Position numbers and translations under genes: made by a program
Origin: Collinsella aerofaciens
GTDB taxonomy: Bacteria; Actinomycetota; Coriobacteriia; Coriobacteriales; Coriobacteriaceae
DNA: 64,000 nt
Assembly: GCF_002736145.1 (NCBI RefSeq)
Contig: NZ_CP024160.1
Span: 1,798,001-1,862,000 of the forward strand
Reading direction: 5' to 3'
Notes under the pieces: model-generated
Told to the model about the DNA's origin: nothing
What the model saw: only the letters and a program-made list of their open reading frames with translations
Databases searched by the model: none
Shown here: one piece after another, positions 59,188 through 64,000 of the stretch
Layout of the letters: the number at the start of each line of letters is the position of its first letter
Numbering within the stretch: the stretch's first letter is position 1

Positions 59188-60153
59188 CTAAAAATACTCG
59201 TCGAGGAAGTTGTTGACCGTATTCCAGTAGAGCTCGGGGTCAACTTGCGCACTCTTGGCGTGGGTGGCGCCATGTATGGTGAGCTTTTGCTTGACCTTGC
59301 TGGCGCACGCGTCGTAGTTTTGGTCGAGCATCTCGTACGGCACAAAGGTGTCCTGGTCGCCGTGGATAAACAGCATGGGAACCGTCGCGTGTTTGAGTTG
59401 CTCCACGCTGCTCGCCTTATGAAAGTCGTAGCCTGCGCGCACGTTGCACACCAAGTTTGCTACATCGAGCAAGGGAAAGCTGGGCAGGCCGAACACGTCC
59501 TTGAGCTGCAGAGAAAACTCGTCCCAAACACTCGTATAGCCGCAGTCCTCGATAATGCATTTCACGTTTGCGGGCAGAGATTCCCCCGCGACGTTCATGG
59601 CGGTTGCCGCGCCCATCGACTCGCCAAAGACCAGGATGCGCGCCTCGGGGTCAGCCTGAACGATTCGCTCGATCCATGCGACGATGTCGAGGCGCTCGGG
59701 CCAGCCCATGCCGATATAGTCGCCGCCGGAGCGTTCGTGGGCGCGGGCGGCAGGCGCGAGCACGTTCATGCCGCGGTCGTGGAATCGCTTGACGTATCGG
59801 GCCATACCGATGGGCTCGTTGGTATATCCATGCAGGCAGACGGCGTAGTCGTGCGTGCTCTCCGAAGCAGCAAAATACCAAGCGGCAAGCTCGGTTCCGT
59901 CATCTGCGGTGAGGCTGCTGCTCTCGCGATTCTCTTTAAACCACGCCCGCGCCTCGGTTTCCTCGGCATCCGGCTGCTCACCTTTTTTGTCGTTCTTGCT
60001 ATCCTGCATCATCTTCATGGTGTACGGCGCTTGGGGGTTCAGGGCAAAGTCAAACAAAAAGTTGCCGGCAAACCCCAGCAGCGCAACGACAACCACCAGT
60101 GCAACGATGCCGACTATCTTGAGCTTTCGATGGGAACGTGCGTTTTGAGCCAT
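59188..60153 (-). CDS. Alpha/beta hydrolase, membrane-anchored
   Basis: A 321-residue protein with an N-terminal membrane anchor (VGIVALVVVVALLGFAGNFL) and an outward-facing hydrolase fold. The nucleophile is in VFGESMGAATAMN (GxSxG), the Asp in FIHGDQDTFVPY and the His in IHGATHAKS. It resembles the BAAT/YfhR-like or peptidase S9-type hydrolases. Candidate substrates include peptides and esters; bile salt activity cannot be inferred. A conserved HGYTNEPIGMARYVKRFHDRG stretch forms the oxyanion region. Confidence 0.87.
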   Translation of the reverse strand: MAQNARSHRKLKIVGIVALVVVVALLGFAGNFLFDFALNPQAPYTMKMMQDSKNDKKGEQPDAEETEARAWFKENRESSSLTADDGTELAAWYFAASESTHDYAVCLHGYTNEPIGMARYVKRFHDRGMNVLAPAARAHERSGGDYIGMGWPERLDIVAWIERIVQADPEARILVFGESMGAATAMNVAGESLPANVKCIIEDCGYTSVWDEFSLQLKDVFGLPSFPLLDVANLVCNVRAGYDFHKASSVEQLKHATVPMLFIHGDQDTFVPYEMLDQNYDACASKVKQKLTIHGATHAKSAQVDPELYWNTVNNFLDEYF

Positions 60154-60339
60154 GCGGTATTCTCCTATAAGATGTTAATACATCAACATTTAATGCAAGC
60201 GCATTATGGACGTTCGCCGTTGATGCGTCAACAAGCAAGGAATGGGTAAACAAAGGGTCACATATGGTGCAAATTTCGCACGCACCCAGACGCTTTGATA
60301 TAGTGTTGAGAACTCTTTACGTTGGAGGATGTAACCGGC

Positions 60340-61023
60340 ATGTCCGATTCGAGCGACAGTTCTAAGCCGCGACCCAAGACCGCGGCCGTTCCACACTACA
60401 CGGTGGGCGAGGAGATCATGAACTCCGTCACCCATGGTGTCGGCTGCCTGCTGGGTATCGCCGGCCTGGTACTCCTGATCGTATTCGCTGCCCTGCGCGG
60501 CGGAGGCCCGGCCCACATGGCCGCGGCAATTGTCTATGGCGTCAGCATTATCCTCGAATATCTGGCCTCCACGCTCTATCACGCGATTCAGCCCGCTCGC
60601 GCCAAGCGCGTGTTTCGCATCATCGACCACAGCTGCATCTACCTGCTCATAGCCGGCAGCTATACGCCGTTTTGCCTCATCACGCTCGCAAACGACGGCG
60701 GCCCTATGCTGTTCTTTGCCGTGTGGGCCATCGCCATCATCGGCATCGCCCTCGAGTGCTTTATGCGCGAGCGTCAACCGCACTGGGTAAGCGGCCTGGT
60801 CTACCTGCTGATGGGCTGGCTCGTCGTCTTTAAGCTGCCCGAGCTCGTGGCGCTGCTGAACCCCGTCGCGCTTGCCCTGCTCGCCGTCGGCGGCGTGTGC
60901 TATACCGTGGGCGTGCCGTTCTATATCGCCAAAAACGTGCGCTATCTGCACAGTGTTTTCCACTTGTGGGTGCTCGCCGGCAGCATCTTCCAGTTCATGG
61001 CGGTGATCCTCTTCGTAATCTAG
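60340..61023 (+). CDS. Hemolysin III family protein (PAQR-type seven-helix membrane protein)
   Basis: A 227-residue protein from ATG 60340, or 233 residues if TTG 60322 is used. The motif VGEEIMNSVTHGVGCLLGIAGLVLL opens the domain, IIDHSCIYLLIAGSYTPFCLITL holds conserved His and Ser, and the end is VLYF-like SVFHLWVLAGSIFQFMAVILFVI with the metal His. Seven hydrophobic segments are visible. PAQR proteins act as membrane hydrolases or receptors; hemolysis was seen only for one member. Confidence 0.88.
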   Translation: MSDSSDSSKPRPKTAAVPHYTVGEEIMNSVTHGVGCLLGIAGLVLLIVFAALRGGGPAHMAAAIVYGVSIILEYLASTLYHAIQPARAKRVFRIIDHSCIYLLIAGSYTPFCLITLANDGGPMLFFAVWAIAIIGIALECFMRERQPHWVSGLVYLLMGWLVVFKLPELVALLNPVALALLAVGGVCYTVGVPFYIAKNVRYLHSVFHLWVLAGSIFQFMAVILFVI

Positions 61024-61129
61024 CGACCATGCCCACGGCCCCGCTCGTACGGGCGCCGGTGCAATTGCCGTATCCGCCATCAACGTTTTACCCTGACGTC
61101 CCGAATCTTGGAGGTTCGAGAAACTCCCG

Positions 61130-62503
61130 ATGGACATAACCATCTCCCTTATTACCACGCTCGTCCTGACGCTTATCAACGGCTACTTCTCCATGTCCGA
61201 GATGGCTCTCACCACGGCCAAGCGCGCCGTGTTGGAGCACGATGCCGAGGAGGGCGATAAGCGCGCCGAGCGCGCCGTTCAGCTCGCCGCCGACTCCGAT
61301 CAGCTGTTGGCCACCATCCAGGTCGCCATCACGCTCGTGGGCTTCGCCTCATCCGCCGTTGCCTCGACGAGCCTGTCCGACCCGCTCGCCACGTGGCTCA
61401 TGAGCTTTGGCATCGCGCCGCTCTCCGCCATCGCGCGCGGCCTGGCGCCGGTCATCATCACCGTCGCGGTCGCCTTCGTGTCCATCGTGATCGGCGAGCT
61501 TGTGCCCAAGCGCATCGGCCTGGCCAATGCCGAGGGCGTGTCCAAGCAGGTCGTGGGACCGTTGTCGTTTTTCCAAAAGATCGCCCGTCCGCTCGTGTGG
61601 CTGACTGGCGCTTGCTCCGATGGCCTGGCCCGCCTTCTGCGCATCAAGAGTGCCGACGACCGTCAGAACGTCTCGGAGGAAGAGATCAAGTACATGGTCT
61701 CGGAGCAGGACGACCTGCTCGACGAGGAAAAGCGCATGATCCACGAGATCTTCGACCTAGGCGACACCGTTGCCCGCGAGGTCATGGTGCCGCGCGTGGA
61801 CACCACCATGTGCGAGGACGACGAGACGGTCGCCAGCGTGCTATCCACCATGCGCCAGACCGGCTTCAGCCGCATCCCCGTCTATCACGAGGACCCCGAC
61901 AACGTCGCGGGCATCGCGCACATCAAGGACCTGATCCAGCCCGCGCTCGACGGTAAGGGCGACCAGCCCATCGCCGGCTTTTTGCGCGACGCCACCTTTG
62001 TGCCCGACACCAAGGACATCCTGCCGCTGCTGTCCGAGATGCAGACCTCGCACGACCAGATCGTGGTGGTCGTGGACGAGTACGGCGGCACGGCCGGCAT
62101 CATCACCATCGAGGACATCGTCGAGGAGATCGTCGGCGAGATCGAGGACGAGTTCGACCCTGACAACAAGTACCTCACGCGCCTCTCGCGCCGTGAGTGG
62201 CTCGTCGATGGGCGTTTTTCGTGCGATGACGCGATTGAGCTTGGTTGGCCGCTCGAGGAAAGCGATGATTATGAGACCATCGCCGGCTGGATTTTGGAGC
62301 TTTGCGACTCGGTGCCCGACATCGGAGAGGTGTTTGAGGTCGCGGGGTACAAGTTTAAAGTGCAGTCGATGCGTGGCCAGCGCATCTCGCTCATTCGCGT
62401 GATCGCTCCGGCCGAAACCGATAAGAAGGATTCCGAGTCTTCGGTAGACGAGCCGACGACGTCGGGTGCGGGTTCCGCGAATCCGCACGACGGCGACGAG
62501 TAG
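61130..62503 (+). CDS. CNNM/CorC-type membrane protein (DUF21-CBS-CorC_HlyC)
   Basis: A 457-residue protein with a DUF21 transmembrane region (LVLTLINGYFSMSEMALTTAKRAVLE), two CBS domains (EVMVPRVDTTMCEDDETVASVL; FVPDTKDILPLLSEMQ), the loop VVVDEYGGTAGIITIEDIVEEIVGEIEDEFD, and a CorC_HlyC domain at the end. It is probably a magnesium or other divalent-cation transporter. The C-terminus is Ser/Asp rich. ATG 61130 follows GGAGG at 61111-61115 with longish spacing. Confidence 0.9.
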   Translation: MDITISLITTLVLTLINGYFSMSEMALTTAKRAVLEHDAEEGDKRAERAVQLAADSDQLLATIQVAITLVGFASSAVASTSLSDPLATWLMSFGIAPLSAIARGLAPVIITVAVAFVSIVIGELVPKRIGLANAEGVSKQVVGPLSFFQKIARPLVWLTGACSDGLARLLRIKSADDRQNVSEEEIKYMVSEQDDLLDEEKRMIHEIFDLGDTVAREVMVPRVDTTMCEDDETVASVLSTMRQTGFSRIPVYHEDPDNVAGIAHIKDLIQPALDGKGDQPIAGFLRDATFVPDTKDILPLLSEMQTSHDQIVVVVDEYGGTAGIITIEDIVEEIVGEIEDEFDPDNKYLTRLSRREWLVDGRFSCDDAIELGWPLEESDDYETIAGWILELCDSVPDIGEVFEVAGYKFKVQSMRGQRISLIRVIAPAETDKKDSESSVDEPTTSGAGSANPHDGDE

Positions 62504-62527
62504 GACAAGGAAGAGTAGGGGAGAGTT

Positions 62528-63373
62528 ATGGCAGGCCTGTTCAACATCCTTAAGGTCACCGTCAGTGAGGACAAGATCTGCGCGCATGTGCTGGTGAACC
62601 CCGGCATGCCGCTCATGACCTCGGAGGACATCGAGGCCACGGCGCGCGTGTACTACCTGGTGCCCGCGATTGCCAAGCACCTGTGCCTGGGCGATTCCGG
62701 CCGCGAGTTCCAGGACTGCATGGGTCAGACCGAGCTCTGCCACCTGCTGGAGCACGTGACGGTCGAGCTCATGAACGAGACCGGTCTTGCCGGTAGCATC
62801 TCGTGCGGCCGCACGCGCGTAAGCGAGCATGACGAGCGTGTCTTTGAGGTCGAGCTTTCGTGCCCCGATGACGCACTGGCCATCGGTGCGCTGTCGTCGG
62901 CCACCTTTATGATGGACTGGGCGTACCTGCACGCCGACCAGCCGGCTCCCGATGTGGACGGTACGGTCGCGGGCCTGCGCAACCTGGTGCTGGGCATGCG
63001 CGCCGAGGCCGAGGGCAAGGATCCTCACGAGGCCGTCGCCGCTGCGAACGGCGAAGATGCTGCCGAGGACGAGGGCGCTGACGAGGGCGCTGACGAGGGC
63101 GATGTGCCGGTCGACGCCGAGCCCGTTGCCGATGCGACCGCCGAGCCCGTTCCCACCGAGCCCCAGGGCGTCCCCAACTTTGACGACGAGCCCCAGGTGG
63201 CGATTGATACCGAGGGCGCGGTTGCCGAGAACCACGAGGCCTCCGCGGCCGTCTTTGGCGGTGCGGCGACGGTTCCGGCAGGACCTGCGCATGAGGGCGG
63301 CCTGCCGCTCGTGGACGGCGCCGGCGAGGACCCGGGTGCCACGGTGGCCATGCCGGCTATGCCTCAGGAGTAG
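62528..63373 (+). CDS. Hypothetical protein with CphA N-terminal-like domain and acidic tail
   Basis: A 281-residue protein. Residues about 1-145 resemble the N-terminal domain of cyanophycin synthetase: ELCHLLEHVTVELMNETGLAGSISCGRTR recalls the GHVIEHIALELQ segment. The ATP-grasp and ligase parts are absent. Residues from about 160 on are acidic and low complexity, ending Ala/Met rich. ATG 62528 follows GGGGAGAG. The role is unknown; it might be a stand-alone adaptor or binding domain. It is preceded by the CNNM gene with a 24-bp gap. Confidence 0.6.
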   Translation: MAGLFNILKVTVSEDKICAHVLVNPGMPLMTSEDIEATARVYYLVPAIAKHLCLGDSGREFQDCMGQTELCHLLEHVTVELMNETGLAGSISCGRTRVSEHDERVFEVELSCPDDALAIGALSSATFMMDWAYLHADQPAPDVDGTVAGLRNLVLGMRAEAEGKDPHEAVAAANGEDAAEDEGADEGADEGDVPVDAEPVADATAEPVPTEPQGVPNFDDEPQVAIDTEGAVAENHEASAAVFGGAATVPAGPAHEGGLPLVDGAGEDPGATVAMPAMPQE

Positions 63374-63452
63374 GCCTACGCGTTTATCACCATCACGTAC
63401 CTGCGTCTTTGCCGTACGCAGATGAGCGGAGCGGCAAGTGATGCGCTGCGGG

Positions 63453-63458
63453 TATAAT
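63453..63458 (+). promoter_or_regulatory. Candidate -10 box for the YtxH gene
   Basis: TATAAT stands 52 bp before the start codon and is preceded by GCGGG. No good -35 is seen at 17 bp. Confidence 0.35.
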
Positions 63459-63509
63459 GGACAGCATTCAAACGGTGGGCACCGACGTGCCCGCAGGAGA
63501 GGAATGATC

Positions 63510-63899
63510 ATGGGTAAGACTTTCAGCTTTGTCTCCGGCGCACTTTTTGGTGCCGCTGCCGGCGCTATTATCGGTGTTGCTCTGGCCCCGCGCTCGGGCG
63601 CCGAGACCCGCGCCATGGCTGCCGATATCGCCAACGACGCTTGGGACAATATGCGCGACACCTACGAGCACAGCGCCGAGGAGGCCCGTGCTGCGGTGAA
63701 TGACTTTGGCCCGATGGTCGACGCCAAGACTGACGACCTGCGCGCCAAGGTCGACCTGGCCCGCGAGCGCATGGACCAGCTGCGCGAGCAGCTCAACGAC
63801 GCCATTTCGGGTGGCAACGTGACGCCTGCCGCCGACGTCGTGGTCGAAAACGCCGTCGAGGCTGATACCGAGGCTGCGGAGCCCTCGACCGAGGCATAA
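63510..63899 (+). CDS. YtxH domain-containing protein
   Basis: A 129-residue protein starting at ATG 63510 (GGAGAGG at 63496-63502). It has a short glycine-rich hydrophobic segment (FSFVSGALFGAAAGAIIGVALAPRSGAETR) typical of YtxH proteins, then a helical region (AWDNMRDTYEHSAEEARAAVNDFG) and an acidic tail. YtxH proteins are small membrane-associated, often stress-linked. The stop overlaps the next start by one base. Confidence 0.85.
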   Translation: MGKTFSFVSGALFGAAAGAIIGVALAPRSGAETRAMAADIANDAWDNMRDTYEHSAEEARAAVNDFGPMVDAKTDDLRAKVDLARERMDQLREQLNDAISGGNVTPAADVVVENAVEADTEAAEPSTEA

Positions 63900-64000
63900 T
63901 GCGCGCCGGGGATTTTGTCGGCGCCAAGATCTATCGCAAGCCTACCGAGGACAAGCGCACCAAAAAGGACGGCACGCCGCGCAGCCCTAAAAAGCTCGGA
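63899..64000 (+). CDS. Probable PRC-barrel domain protein, 3' end missing
   Basis: ATG 63899 overlaps the TAA of the YtxH gene. The visible 34 residues read MRAGDFVGAKIYRKPTED and continue to RSPKKLG at the window end. The beginning looks like PRC-barrel proteins, but only a fragment is seen, so the assignment is tentative. Confidence 0.5.
   Translation, partial: MRAGDFVGAKIYRKPTEDKRTKKDGTPRSPKKLG

Overview
The window is a high-GC chromosomal segment from an anaerobic gut-type bacterium. GC richness, GTG/TTG starts, GAF-LuxR regulators paired with MFS carriers, an Ech-type hydrogenase, an NfnAB pair, a giant LPXTG pilin-like protein and many palindromic intergenic repeats fit the Coriobacteriia, most likely Collinsella. 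This assignment is inference from gene content; no marker gene such as rRNA is present.

Layout. 1-1330: end of a purine operon (purM, purN). 1483-3836: a PTS IIA protein, a PrsA-like foldase and a GatB/YqeY protein. 4084-7113: a polar amino acid ABC importer (ATPase, Tat-type lipoprotein, two permeases). 7285-7908: cytidylate kinase-like protein. 7915-8342: dense repeats. 8370-10609 (minus): NfnB/NfnA. 10993-14439 (minus): pth, prs, glmU. 14536-17033: ECF transporter T subunit and a double-ATPase A subunit. 17060-22099: a LuxR regulator divergent from MFS, amidohydrolase and MFS genes. 22155-23440: a small membrane protein and an ECF S component. 23727-30295: exonuclease III, sirtuin, a FolP-FolK fusion with a large insertion, a biotin-ligase-like protein, a DUF4143 ATPase bracketed by 41-bp palindromes, and coaX. 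30492-30568: initiator tRNA. 30697-32049: an IS256/IS1249-like element with a frameshifted transposase. 32297-34327: an old-yellow-enzyme-type reductase. 34768-35172: a double-HTH protein. 35460-41104: Ech-like [NiFe] hydrogenase with fused EchA-EchB. 41582-48151: a 2,189-residue LPXTG surface protein. 48761-57685: a NarL-type two-component system, an ABC-2 exporter and a MacB/FtsX-type exporter. 57850-64000: DUF362 ferredoxin, alpha/beta hydrolase, hemolysin III, CNNM/CBS protein, a CphA-N-like protein, YtxH protein and the start of a probable PRC-barrel gene.

How the genes work together. NfnAB (NADH, ferredoxin, NADPH) and the Ech-like hydrogenase (ferredoxin, H2, ion gradient) would share the ferredoxin pool, a fermentative energy economy. 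The LuxR-MFS-amidohydrolase-MFS block looks like an inducible uptake and hydrolysis unit. The two-component system directly faces the ABC-2 exporter it probably controls.

Most unusual content. The intergenic DNA holds at least four distinct palindromic families: (1) 57-bp palindromes with a variable core of exactly 25 bp, spaced 80-81 bp apart, one of them interrupted by the insertion sequence; (2) hairpin elements of about 150 bp whose arms change in a compensatory way, linked to a second conserved motif; (3) GGGGACAG REP/BIME-like inverted pairs at six loci; (4) 41-bp palindromes bracketing the DUF4143 ATPase. I see no cas genes, phage module or integrase.
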